Shown piece after piece: positions 44,556 through 52,434 of a stretch of DNA of 64,000 nucleotides. The position numbers and the translations under genes were made by a program. Origin of the DNA: Chloroflexota bacterium (lineage in GTDB: Bacteria; Chloroflexota; Anaerolineae; Anaerolineales; Villigracilaceae); assembly GCA_016235425.1 (NCBI GenBank), contig JACRLC010000076.1, positions 26,905-90,904 of the forward strand, written 5' to 3'. The notes beneath the pieces are model-generated. The model was not told the origin of the DNA. It ran no database searches and saw nothing but the letters and a program-made list of their open reading frames with translations. The first letter of the stretch is position 1, and the number at the start of each line of letters is the position of its first letter.

Positions 44556-47015
44556 CTAATTGCCAATTACCGTAATCACCACAACATCGCTCCTAACCGC
44601 TTCCCCCTCCGCATTGACACCCTCCACCCAAAACCGATGCTCTCCCGCCTGCAACAGCCACCAAACTTCATAAGGCGGTTCAGATAAACCTGCCAGCAAG
44701 CTCCCATCCACCCAAAATGTGACCTGGGTAATGCCCTGCCCAACAAGCGCTTCGATCAATAATTGCTGTGCAATTGGATCGAGATTCGGCGTGATTTGAT
44801 AGACAGTATTCGGGCGCGGGGAAACCAAAATGATTTCATCGTTTTGCGTCGAAGAAGAAGCCTGGGAATAATCCACCAGCAAAGGTAACCCGTGTGCCCG
44901 CGCCCAGGGTTGCGCCTCGACGGGGAGGTCAAGCACGATCACAGGCGCGGCCTGCCGGGCTGCATCGGTCGAGATTTTGTTCGTGAGCGAGTCAATCCAG
45001 ACTTGTTTGTAATAAGTATCGGACTGGGTCGGCTCGGTTCCGGGGATGAACCATTCCGTTCGTTTATGCTGGCAGGCCGAAGTCGGGAGGAGACCGGAAA
45101 GCGCGCACACTTCGAGTTGGGTCATGTCAGCAGGCCGTTCAAACTCTTTGGCAGGTTTCCCCATCAATAGTGACCGCATCGCGTCGTGCCAGATCGGGGC
45201 CGCGCCTGTCAGCCCGGTCACGTTGTGCATGGCTTCGTAATTGCTGTTGCCCACCCACACGCCGGCGAGGAGATCGGGAGTGTAGCCAATCGTCCAGTTA
45301 TCGTGAAAATTGGTGGTCGTGCCCGTCTTCACCGCGGCAGGCCGGTCAATTTTCAAGATGCTGTTCTGGCCGAAGCTGGTCGTGCGCGCGCTGTCGTCGC
45401 TGAGGATGTCGCTGATCAGCCAGGCCACGCGCGGGTCAATGGCTTGAAGCGGCGGTTGCCTTTCCTCCTTATAAATCAAATCGCCGTCCGCATCCCGGAT
45501 ATCGAGAATGACCGTATGCCCCGTGAACGTTCCCTGATTCGCAAGCGCGCCGTACGCGGTCGAAAGTTCCAGCAGACTGATCTCACCGCCGCCCAGCGCA
45601 AGCGACAAATCATAACTCTGCGGCTTGCCCAGCGACGTGATGCCAAGCTGGCTCGCAAGACTCAGCGCCGCTTCGATGCCCACCTCCTGCAGCGTCTTCA
45701 CCGCGGGAATGTTCAGCGACGACGCCAGCGCCTCGCGCACCGCCACCGGCCCATGTTCGCGGCTGTCATAATTTTTCGGCGTGTACGGCGCGCCATCGTG
45801 TGTAATGAAAGTCGTCGTCACATCTAGAATGGACGTTGCCGCCGTCCAGGATTTTTCGAGCGCGAGCGCGTAAATAAACGGCTTGAAAGCGGAACCCGTC
45901 TGGCGCGGCGAAGTCGCCATATCCAACGCGCCGAAGATGGACGCATCAAAATAACCGGCGCTTCCGATCAGGGCAAGCACCTCGCCATTTTGCGGATCGA
46001 GGACGACCAGCGCGGCATTATTGACATTGTGACTGATCCCGCCTCTTTCCTCGACTTTGAATTGCTCGATGCGCCGACGAATGATCTCCTCTGACAGTTT
46101 TTGCGCGTCCAAATCCAGCGTGGTGCGGACGACGAGACTCTGATCCAAATTCAATCTCCCAGAGTCAAACAATGAATCCAACCGGCTTTTGACCAGCCAG
46201 ATAAAATGCGGCGCTTCAATCGGATACGGCGCGGGGTTATAGCTCAGCGGCACCGACTCAGCCGCGACTCGTTCCTCATGCGTGAGATAACCCTGATCTT
46301 CCATGAGTCCCAGCACAATGACCTGGCGCTGTTTCGCAAGATCAGGATTCGTGAACGGGTTGTAAATTCCCGGAGCCTGCGGAAGCCCGGCAAGGAGCGC
46401 GCATTCCGGGATGAGCAAATCGCTGGCAGACTTACCGAAATACGTCTGCGCCGCGGCTTCCACGCCGTAAGACATCCCGCCATAGTTGACCTGATTGAGA
46501 TACAGCGCAAGGATTTCATCCTTCGACAACTTGCGCGTCATCTGCCAGGCCAACGCGGCCTCGCGCAATTTGCGGCGAAGCGTGCGCTGGCTGAGTTCAT
46601 CCTGCAACAAAAGATTGCGCGCCACCTGTTGCGTGATCGTGCTTCCGCCTGCAATCGTCTCGCCGCCTTTGAGATTGATCCACAATGCGCGGACGATGCC
46701 TTCCAAATCCACGCCGATGTTCTGATAGAAGTGCTTGTCTTCAACGGCAATGGTCGCAGACAGCATACATTGCGCGATATTTTCGGAGGAAAGCACCGCG
46801 TGACGTCCGCCTTCTTCGGGGAGGATTTCGTAAAGCAGGCGACCATTTCGATCCGTGATGCGAAGGCTGGGCATGTTCAAATGCTCGGAGAGGGAATTGA
46901 TGGATGGCAGGTCCCAGAAGAGATAAAGGATGAGACCGGCGAGAATTGCAAGCGCGGCATGAATCAATCGGGCAGGCTTTTTCAAGTTGAAGCGGGAATT
47001 GCGGGATGATTTCAT
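44556..47015 (-). CDS. pbpC: Penicillin-binding protein 1C-like bifunctional transglycosylase/transpeptidase
   Basis: An 819-residue class A PBP that polymerises and crosslinks peptidoglycan outside the membrane. An N-terminal span (about 18-40) is followed by the GT51 glycosyltransferase domain: ATIAVEDKHFYQNIGVD (catalytic Glu) and GGSTITQQVARNLLL. The transpeptidase has TGSAFKPF (Ser 375, Lys 378), SLNIP (SxN) and KTGTT (KTG). CALSGLLPTSACQHKRTEWFIPGTEPT and a C-terminal beta domain (about 720-819) are typical of PBP1C with a BiPBP_C module. The start at 47015 is chosen because TAGAAT ends seven bases upstream (leaderless pattern). No operon partner is present. Confidence 0.92.
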   Translation of the reverse strand: MKSSRNSRFNLKKPARLIHAALAILAGLILYLFWDLPSINSLSEHLNMPSLRITDRNGRLLYEILPEEGGRHAVLSSENIAQCMLSATIAVEDKHFYQNIGVDLEGIVRALWINLKGGETIAGGSTITQQVARNLLLQDELSQRTLRRKLREAALAWQMTRKLSKDEILALYLNQVNYGGMSYGVEAAAQTYFGKSASDLLIPECALLAGLPQAPGIYNPFTNPDLAKQRQVIVLGLMEDQGYLTHEERVAAESVPLSYNPAPYPIEAPHFIWLVKSRLDSLFDSGRLNLDQSLVVRTTLDLDAQKLSEEIIRRRIEQFKVEERGGISHNVNNAALVVLDPQNGEVLALIGSAGYFDASIFGALDMATSPRQTGSAFKPFIYALALEKSWTAATSILDVTTTFITHDGAPYTPKNYDSREHGPVAVREALASSLNIPAVKTLQEVGIEAALSLASQLGITSLGKPQSYDLSLALGGGEISLLELSTAYGALANQGTFTGHTVILDIRDADGDLIYKEERQPPLQAIDPRVAWLISDILSDDSARTTSFGQNSILKIDRPAAVKTGTTTNFHDNWTIGYTPDLLAGVWVGNSNYEAMHNVTGLTGAAPIWHDAMRSLLMGKPAKEFERPADMTQLEVCALSGLLPTSACQHKRTEWFIPGTEPTQSDTYYKQVWIDSLTNKISTDAARQAAPVIVLDLPVEAQPWARAHGLPLLVDYSQASSSTQNDEIILVSPRPNTVYQITPNLDPIAQQLLIEALVGQGITQVTFWVDGSLLAGLSEPPYEVWWLLQAGEHRFWVEGVNAEGEAVRSDVVVITVIGN

Positions 47016-47022
47016 TGAGCAG

Positions 47023-47028
47023 ATTCTA
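47023..47028 (-). promoter_or_regulatory. -10 box of probable leaderless promoter for pbpC
   Basis: On the minus strand TAGAAT (47028-47023) ends seven bases before the ATG at 47015. There is no ribosome-binding site. Confidence 0.5.
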
Positions 47029-47131
47029 ATCCAAGACGGACTCCAACGTCTCCTGACGTTGGAGCTTGATACCGAAGTCAGGAGACCCTTCGACAAGCCC
47101 AGGACGACGCTTCGGGACTCCGCTCGTCAAT

Positions 47132-47160
47132 TTGCATTTTCCTGTTTTTCGTCCTACACT
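47132..47160 (+). promoter_or_regulatory. Promoter of the Mut7-C gene, leaderless type
   Basis: TTGCAT (47132-47137) and TACACT (47155-47160) are 17 bp apart, and the -10 ends seven bases before the ATG at 47168. A complete -35/-10 pair with start-codon spacing of the leaderless kind. Confidence 0.6.
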
Positions 47161-47167
47161 TTATGCA

Positions 47168-47875
47168 ATGAAGACTGCACGATTTCATTTTGACGATGAG
47201 TTCCATCCACTGCTCTCACGCGATAAACGCAGTGATGGATTCGACCTTTCCTTTCGCGGGCCGCAATCGGTCAAACACTTGATCGAGTCGCTCAGAGTGC
47301 CGCATACTGAAATCGGGCCTTTGAAGGCAAACGGGGAATCCATCGGGTTGGATTATCTCGTCCATGACGGCGACCAGATTGAGGTCCGGCCTGATGCGCC
47401 CGAAGTTTGTCAAACGGAACCGCGCTTCGTCCTCGACGGTCATCTTGGGCGGCTGGCCGCGCATCTTCGCATGTTGGGCCTGGATTGCCTGTATCGCTCT
47501 GATTATGACGATCCCGAATTGGCAAAGGTTTCCGTCAGCGATGACCGCATCCTGCTGACGCGCGACCGGCTTTTGCTGATGCAAAAAAGAATCACGCGAG
47601 GGTATCTTCTGCGGAGTCTCGATCCCGAAGAACAGTTGCGGGAGGTTGTCAAACGGTATCAATTGATTCAGTGGATCAAGCCCTTTTGCCGCTGTCTGCG
47701 ATGCAACCATCCATTGGAATCCATTTCAAAGGAGGCCGTGCTGGAGCGGCTTGAACCGCTGACAAAATTTTATTTTGAAGATTTTCGCATTTGCCCGGCG
47801 TGCGGGCAAATCTATTGGAAGGGCTCGCACTACGAGAGGATGCAAAAACTTATCGAGCAGATTCGGAAGGAATGA
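47168..47875 (+). CDS. Mut7-C RNase-domain protein with N-terminal ubiquitin-like domain
   Basis: A 235-residue protein of the Mut7-C family. Residues 1-80 form a ubiquitin/ThiS-like fold (TARFHFDDEFHPLLS ... VHDGDQIEVRPD). The rest is the Mut7-C (PIN-like RNase) domain: FVLDGHLGRLAAHLRMLGLDCLYRSDYDDPELAKVS and ILLTRDRLLL, with conserved acidic residues (D at FVLDGH and the RSDYDDPEL cluster). A zinc ribbon follows: CRCLRCNHPLE and CPACGQIYWKGSHY. These proteins are thought to be RNA-processing nucleases; the target is unknown. The start fits the adjoining leaderless promoter; an extension upstream only covers repeat DNA. Confidence 0.87.
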   Translation: MKTARFHFDDEFHPLLSRDKRSDGFDLSFRGPQSVKHLIESLRVPHTEIGPLKANGESIGLDYLVHDGDQIEVRPDAPEVCQTEPRFVLDGHLGRLAAHLRMLGLDCLYRSDYDDPELAKVSVSDDRILLTRDRLLLMQKRITRGYLLRSLDPEEQLREVVKRYQLIQWIKPFCRCLRCNHPLESISKEAVLERLEPLTKFYFEDFRICPACGQIYWKGSHYERMQKLIEQIRKE

Positions 47876-47919
47876 TTTGATTTATCGGGGTGCTGGGTCT
47901 ATACTTGTTTGTATATTTC

Positions 47920-48010
47920 GTCCTGAGCGGAATGAGGAGCGTTCTTCGCGACGAATGTAGTCGAAGGACGCTTTTGCAGGGCGCTTCGACTTCGTTACAC
48001 TCCGCTCAAC
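47920..48010. repeat. Interspersed repeat in the Mut7-C/membrane-protein gap
   Basis: This span contains TCGTCCTGAGCGGAATGAGG, AGCGTTCTTCGCGACG, GTCGAAGGACGC and CTTCGACTTCGTTACACTCCG. The CGACTTCG/CTCCGCTCA words recur at about 53640-53680. Non-coding repeat DNA. Confidence 0.55.
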
Positions 48011-48033
48011 GCGATAAAAAAACGGAGGCGCAC

Positions 48034-48666
48034 ATGTCTGATTCTGCATTGCAAGCATTGAGCATTTTGAGGGACGGGAGCAACTACCAATGGTACGTGA
48101 TTCCATTGCTGTCCTTCGTCTTCTACGTCTACACCGTGGAAGCCGAGAGGCGCAACTGGAATCTGATTTTGGCGGCGCTGGCGTTCTGGGGCATGGACTG
48201 GTTCAACGAAATCTGGAACGGACTCGTCCTGCGGTTCACCGGCTACGCGCCGGTTTGGGGTGAACCGGGGCCAACCGCATATTTGATTCTGGTGGGACTG
48301 AATATCGAAACCATGTTCATGTTCGCGGTGGCGGGCATCGTTTGGACGAAGATGCTGCTTCCCAACAAGGAGGATAAGATTCTCGACATCAACAATCGCT
48401 GGTTCGTGGCGATTGCAGGCTCGGCGTTTTGTGTGTTCGTCGAATATTTCCTCAACGGCGTCGGCGCGTTGACGTGGGATTGGCCGTGGTGGAATCGCGG
48501 CGCGCCGTGGTTGATCTTCCTGTTCGGGTATCTCACTTTCTTCATCGCGGCATTCTGGGTATACGACATGAAGACGATGAAGCAAAAATTGCAGACGGTA
48601 GGTTTCATTTGGGGATTTGACATTATTTGTCTGATCCTGTTCATGGGCATCCTGAAGTGGATTTAG
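48034..48666 (+). CDS. Polytopic membrane protein of unknown function
   Basis: A 210-residue protein with about six membrane spans (for example WYVIPLLSFVFYVYTV, LILAALAFWGMDWF, YLILVGLNIETMFMFAVAGIVW, FVAIAGSAFCVFVEYFL, WLIFLFGYLTFFIAAFWVY and IWGFDIICLILFMGIL). The aromatic-rich pattern FWGMDWFNEIWNGLVL stands out. The ATG at 48034 follows GGAGG at seven bases. I do not know a family for it. It precedes another membrane protein on the same strand by 115 bp, so the two may be functionally linked. Confidence 0.72.
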   Translation: MSDSALQALSILRDGSNYQWYVIPLLSFVFYVYTVEAERRNWNLILAALAFWGMDWFNEIWNGLVLRFTGYAPVWGEPGPTAYLILVGLNIETMFMFAVAGIVWTKMLLPNKEDKILDINNRWFVAIAGSAFCVFVEYFLNGVGALTWDWPWWNRGAPWLIFLFGYLTFFIAAFWVYDMKTMKQKLQTVGFIWGFDIICLILFMGILKWI

Positions 48667-48780
48667 CGCGAGAGATCTGAACCGCGAAGCACGCCAAGGG
48701 CGCGAAGAAAACCTTTTCTTTCTCTTTGCGTTCTTCGCGCTCTTCGCGGTTCAATTTCTTTTGCCCAAGCCATCATCCTC

Positions 48781-49545
48781 ATGGATCAATTTTTCGCCTA
48801 CGATTACACCGGCAAGCCCTTTATGCTTTTCGATGCGGCGCACTTTGCCGCGTTGACCGCGCTTGTCTTTATTGGATTTTGCCTGACCCGATTCAAAAGC
48901 TCTGACGTGGCTACGCGCAGAAAAGTCCGTATCGCGCTGGGGTTTTTCCTATGGGCCAACGAGTCCACGTGGCATATTTGGAACGCGGTTCACGGACATT
49001 GGAATGTGCAAACCATGCTTCCGCTTCACGCGTGCAGTATCCTGATCTGGCTCAGCGGCTTCATGCTCATTTTTGGGAATTACAGGGTCTACGAATTTGC
49101 CTACTTCATGGGAATCGGCGCGGCATTTCAATACCTGATGACTCCCGACCTGGGCATTTACGGCTTCCCCCACTTCCGCTATTTCCAGACTTTCCTCTCG
49201 CACGGCATCCTGCTCATCTCCGCCATCTACATGACCGTCGTCGAAGGATTCCGTCCCACGTGGAAATCCTTCTGGCGCGTGGTGATCGGGACGAATATTT
49301 ACATGGCAATCATCTATCCCATCAATGTTTGGCTGGGAAGCAACTACTTGATGATCAATGCCAAACCAGCGACACCAAGTCTCTTGGATTTGCTGCCCGA
49401 ATGGCCGGTGTATATTCTGTACATGGAAGCCATTGGCCTGGTCACGTTTCTGGTTTTATATTTGCCCTTTGCAATCAAAGACTGGCAGGGAAAAAGGATG
49501 ATAGCGAAGGAGAGCGCCTCAAGACTGGAAAGAATTTCAAAATAG
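48781..49545 (+). CDS. YwaF/TIGR02206-family membrane protein
   Basis: A 254-residue integral membrane protein of the TIGR02206 (YwaF-like) type. It has a conserved start, FAYDYTGKPFMLFDAAHFAALTALVF, then WHIWNAVHGHWNVQTMLPLHACSILIWLSGF (the PLHACS motif with His) and YFQTFLSHGILLISAIYMTV. About seven spans are predicted. The function of the family is unknown. The sequence is unremarkable in length and composition. It ends 55 bp before the convergent AT-rich gene. Confidence 0.82.
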   Translation: MDQFFAYDYTGKPFMLFDAAHFAALTALVFIGFCLTRFKSSDVATRRKVRIALGFFLWANESTWHIWNAVHGHWNVQTMLPLHACSILIWLSGFMLIFGNYRVYEFAYFMGIGAAFQYLMTPDLGIYGFPHFRYFQTFLSHGILLISAIYMTVVEGFRPTWKSFWRVVIGTNIYMAIIYPINVWLGSNYLMINAKPATPSLLDLLPEWPVYILYMEAIGLVTFLVLYLPFAIKDWQGKRMIAKESASRLERISK

Positions 49546-49599
49546 AGAATCCGCTTGATCTGACCTTGGGTAGCCTTGGCACTGCTTTCATACTGGCGT

Positions 49600-50070
49600 T
49601 TATGTTTTGGTTTCTTCTTTATCTAAATCTTCCGAATTGCCACCTAGTTTCTGATACTTACTCATAACTCTCTCTCTATGCCTATCAAAATTTAGTATGT
49701 CATCTATTTCATCTGTGATTCGAGTCATGGGATAAGCAGCCATAAAAGCGAATATAAGGATAAAACCTGCAAGGACTTCGCCAGATAGGGGTTTTACTGA
49801 AAACTGGGGGAGAAGAAAGACACCAACGGCAGCTACTAATATGATAAGCATACCTAACCCCAAAGCTAGATACCTCAACATCGGAAGAATTATCATGATA
49901 GGGATTTGCGTAAGTATCTTTATATATCTATAGCGAGACCGCAAGATATACAATCTCCTCTCACGTATAGAGAGTGAACTTTTCTCAAAATAAGACTTAA
50001 CCCAGGGTCTTGTAAACTCTAAAAGATAAGCAAGAATTAGCCCTAAGAAAAGGAAAATCCAATTATCCAT
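49600..50070 (-). CDS. Small membrane protein of unknown function, AT-rich
   Basis: A 156-residue protein with an N-terminal span (WIFLFLGLILAYLL), a basic amphipathic stretch (SYFEKSSLSIRERRLYILRSRYRYIK), two further spans (about 61-88 and 100-118), and a hydrophilic acidic C-terminus (GGNSEDLDKEETKT). GGAGAC precedes the ATG. The base composition is clearly AT-richer than the surrounding genes, and it lies 280 bp from a tRNA gene, which together suggest recent acquisition. No family is recognised. Confidence 0.65.
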   Translation of the reverse strand: MDNWIFLFLGLILAYLLEFTRPWVKSYFEKSSLSIRERRLYILRSRYRYIKILTQIPIMIILPMLRYLALGLGMLIILVAAVGVFLLPQFSVKPLSGEVLAGFILIFAFMAAYPMTRITDEIDDILNFDRHRERVMSKYQKLGGNSEDLDKEETKT

Positions 50071-50144
50071 GTCTCCAGCCTTTCTCCTATTCCTTAGATT
50101 TTACTCTACTTGAATAGACCTTATCGGAAATAACATACGAGCAC

Positions 50145-50205
50145 CGTCCCGAAGGTTTATTTCGGGCAATTTGAGTGTCTGACACCAACCTTCGGGACGT
50201 TTTTT
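50145..50205 (+). repeat. CGTCCCGAAGG hairpin repeat, copy 2
   Basis: CGTCCCGAAGG (50145-50155) pairs with CCTTCGGGACG (50189-50199) and is followed by TTTTTT, so this copy could work as a terminator. The arms match those at 11257-11313. Confidence 0.65.
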
Positions 50206-50349
50206 CTAATTACCGATAAAGTTTAATATAGAAAACCTTCTTTCGAGGGGCTTCTTTTTGACTAGCTGGCGAAATACTGAACTAATAAACTTGTGTTAAA
50301 ATATGGAAAATGCCCGCAAGTTAATTGTAGGGCAATTTACCCGTAAACC

Positions 50350-50433
50350 GGGGCGATGGCGGAATCGGCAGACGCAACAGACTTAAAATCTGTCGTTGGC
50401 AACAACGTGAGGGTTCGACCCCCTCTCGCCCCA
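50350..50433 (+). tRNA. tRNA-Leu (anticodon UAA)
   Basis: A class II tRNA folded by eye. The acceptor GGGGCGA pairs with TCGCCCC, discriminator A at 50433, CCA not encoded. Anticodon stem ACAGA/TCTGT surrounds loop CTTAAAA with TAA at 50384-50386. A variable arm (CGTTGGCAACAACG) and a T-arm with GGTTCGACC follow. It decodes UUA and UUG. It stands alone, followed by a repeat element rather than further tRNA genes. Confidence 0.95.
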
Positions 50434-50444
50434 CTCTTAACCCT

Positions 50445-50579
50445 GTCATTGCGAGGCGGCGTTCTACCGTCGAAGCAATCTCCTCGCCACAAATGTCATT
50501 GCGAGGGCGCTCTTACCGAAGCAATCCCCTCAGAATCAGGAGACTGCTTCGTCGGGAAGAACACCCTCCTCGCAGTGAC
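50445..50579. repeat. GTCATTGCGAGG element, copy 1
   Basis: Starts GTCATTGCGAGG (50445-50456), ends CCTCGCAGTGAC (50568-50579), with an internal second GTCATTGCGAGGG (from about 50492) and GAAGCAATC words. The ends are inverted with two mismatches. The same termini bound 55255-55413. It lies between tRNA-Leu and dgt. Confidence 0.7.
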
Positions 50580-50603
50580 GTTTTGTTCTGAAAGAGAGTT
50601 TGT

Positions 50604-51755
50604 ATGTTCTTCACCCGCCAGCAGCTCGAAGAGATCGAAGACAAGAGCCTTGCTTCTTATGGCACGCGAAGCAAAGACACAAAAGGGCGCGCCTATCTCG
50701 ACAGCGAGCCGGATTACCGCACGTCCTTCCAGCGCGACCGCGACCGCATCCTCCACACCACTGCCTTTCGCAGGCTCGAATACAAAACACAGGTCTTCAT
50801 CAACTTCGAAGGTGATTATTTCCGCACCCGCCTCACCCACACACTCGAAGTTGCCCAGATTGGCCGCACATTGGCCCGCGCCCTCGGCGGCAATGAAGAC
50901 CTCGTCGAAGCGGTCTGCCTCGCGCACGATCTCGGCCACTCGCCTTTCGGTCATTCCGGCGAAGTTGCCCTCGCCCGTCTCATGAAGGACTTCGGCGGCT
51001 TCGATCACAACAAACAATCCCTGCGTATCGTCACCGAACTCGAGGAACGCTACCCCGAATTCCCCGGCCTGAATCTCACCTGGGAAGTGCGCGAAGGCAT
51101 GGTCAAGCACGAATCGGAATATGACATCTCCGACGCCCGCGACTTCAGCCCCGATCTGCGCGGCAACCTTGAAACACAAATTTGCAACGTGGCTGACGAA
51201 CTGGCCTACACCACCCACGATCTCGACGACGGCCTGCGCTCCGGCATGATCACCCCGCCAATGCTCGAAGGGATCGCCCTCTGGGAAATCCTGAGCGAAA
51301 CGTTCAACTGGCGCGGCCCCGTGCTCGACGACGTCGCCCGCCACCGCATGATCCGGCACCTGGTCGGCCTGATGGTCACAGACATGCTGCAATCCACCGA
51401 CACCCGCTTGAAAGAGAGCAAGGTCAAATCGCCGTTGGACATTCAAAAGCTCAAGCATAACGTCATCGGATACAGCGAAGACATGCAGCGCCGCCATCGC
51501 GAATTGAAGGACTTTCTCTACGCCAAACTTTACCGGCATTACCGCGTCGTGAGGATGCAGGTCAAAGCGGAACGCACCATTTCCGACCTGTTTGCCGGCT
51601 ACAAAAACGAACCATCCATCCTCCCCGATCACGTTCAACGCTTCATCGAGACGCGCGGCCTCGAACGCACGATCTGCGACTACATCGCCGGTATGACAGA
51701 CCGCTACGCAATCGAAGAACATCGAAAACTGTTCAACCCCATCGAAAAACCATAG
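50604..51755 (+). CDS. dgt: Deoxyguanosinetriphosphate triphosphohydrolase-like protein
   Basis: A 383-residue HD-superfamily enzyme that removes triphosphate from dNTPs. Motifs: FRRLEYKTQVF (about 54-64), RTRLTHTLEVAQIGR (about 74-88, first metal His) and CLAHDLGHSPFGHSGE (about 99-114, the HD pair). The regulatory/C-terminal helices are of the usual ~380-residue short type. The start is ATG 50604 at the end of the repeat element, with AGAGAG upstream as a weak ribosome site. Such enzymes balance dNTP pools and some restrict phages; here no defence neighbours exist, so a housekeeping role is favoured. Confidence 0.92.
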   Translation: MFFTRQQLEEIEDKSLASYGTRSKDTKGRAYLDSEPDYRTSFQRDRDRILHTTAFRRLEYKTQVFINFEGDYFRTRLTHTLEVAQIGRTLARALGGNEDLVEAVCLAHDLGHSPFGHSGEVALARLMKDFGGFDHNKQSLRIVTELEERYPEFPGLNLTWEVREGMVKHESEYDISDARDFSPDLRGNLETQICNVADELAYTTHDLDDGLRSGMITPPMLEGIALWEILSETFNWRGPVLDDVARHRMIRHLVGLMVTDMLQSTDTRLKESKVKSPLDIQKLKHNVIGYSEDMQRRHRELKDFLYAKLYRHYRVVRMQVKAERTISDLFAGYKNEPSILPDHVQRFIETRGLERTICDYIAGMTDRYAIEEHRKLFNPIEKP

Positions 51756-51847
51756 GACACTCGCAGACAACGGAAGTCTTTTTCGAAGTCTTTATGGAAG
51801 ACTTCTGTAGTCTATTTTCAGTTATATTTCACAAGGAGGTAACTGCC

Positions 51848-52312
51848 ATGCCCCAACCATCCTATCTGACCGCCGAAGGTGAAGCCAAATTAAGAGTCGA
51901 ACTCGAAGATCTCAAAGGCCCGCGCCGCGAAGAACTCGCCCAGCGGCTTCGCTCCGCCATCCAAATGGGCGACCTTTCCGAGAACGCCGATTACCACAAA
52001 GCGAAGGAAGACCAGGCTTTCCTCGAAGGCCGTATCCAGGAAATCGAATTCCTGCTGCGCAACGCGGTCATCATCGAAAAATCCGCCAACATTGACGTGG
52101 TGTCCATCGGCGACCACGTCACCATTCAGGAAGATGGCTACCCGCCCGAAACTTATCACGTCGTCGGCGCCAAGGAAGCCGATCCGCGCAACGGCAGGAT
52201 TTCCAATGAATCTCCCATCGGCCGCGCCATCATGGACAAAAAAGCGGGCGACACCGTTGAAGTTGACGCCCCCGCCGGCAAGATGAAATTCAAGATATTG
52301 AAGATCGAGTAA
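51848..52312 (+). CDS. greA: Transcription elongation factor GreA
   Basis: A 154-residue factor that rescues backtracked RNA polymerase by stimulating cleavage of the nascent RNA. The N-terminal coiled coil starts YLTAEGEAKLRVELEDLKGPRREELAQRL and carries the acidic tip GDLSENADYHKAKEDQAFLEGRI. The C-terminal FKBP-like domain ends PAGKMKFKILKIE. A strong GGAGG lies before the ATG at 51848; an open extension upstream is not needed. A terminator follows at 52384. Confidence 0.96.
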   Translation: MPQPSYLTAEGEAKLRVELEDLKGPRREELAQRLRSAIQMGDLSENADYHKAKEDQAFLEGRIQEIEFLLRNAVIIEKSANIDVVSIGDHVTIQEDGYPPETYHVVGAKEADPRNGRISNESPIGRAIMDKKAGDTVEVDAPAGKMKFKILKIE

Positions 52313-52322
52313 AAGGATTCAC

Positions 52323-52375
52323 GTCATTGCGAGCGTTCGTTGCGAAGCAATCCCCCAACTAAACGGGATTGCTTC
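52323..52375. repeat. GTCATTGCGAGCG element (short copy)
   Basis: GTCATTGCGAGCG, then GAAGCAATCCC (52344-52354) and its exact complement GGGATTGCTTC (52365-52375). A short relative of the 50445 and 55255 elements, between greA and its terminator. Confidence 0.65.
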
Positions 52376-52383
52376 TTAAACAA

Positions 52384-52426
52384 CAATCAGCCCGAACTTT
52401 TCACGGTTCGGGCTGATTGCTTTTTT
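52384..52426 (+). terminator. Rho-independent terminator of greA
   Basis: CAATCAGCCCGAAC (52384-52397) pairs perfectly with GTTCGGGCTGATTG (52406-52419); C and TTTTTT follow. It is the strongest terminator in the window and lies between convergent greA and the next gene. Confidence 0.92.
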
Positions 52427-52434
52427 CAAATACT

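Noticed and set aside
47890..48033. N-terminal extension of the membrane protein at 48034
   Set aside because: It runs through an interspersed repeat; GGAGG stands seven bases before 48034.
50604..51755. dGTPase as a phage-defence gene
   Set aside because: Some dGTPases deplete dNTPs in defence, but this one is a standard-length housekeeping type with greA next to it and no defence neighbours.
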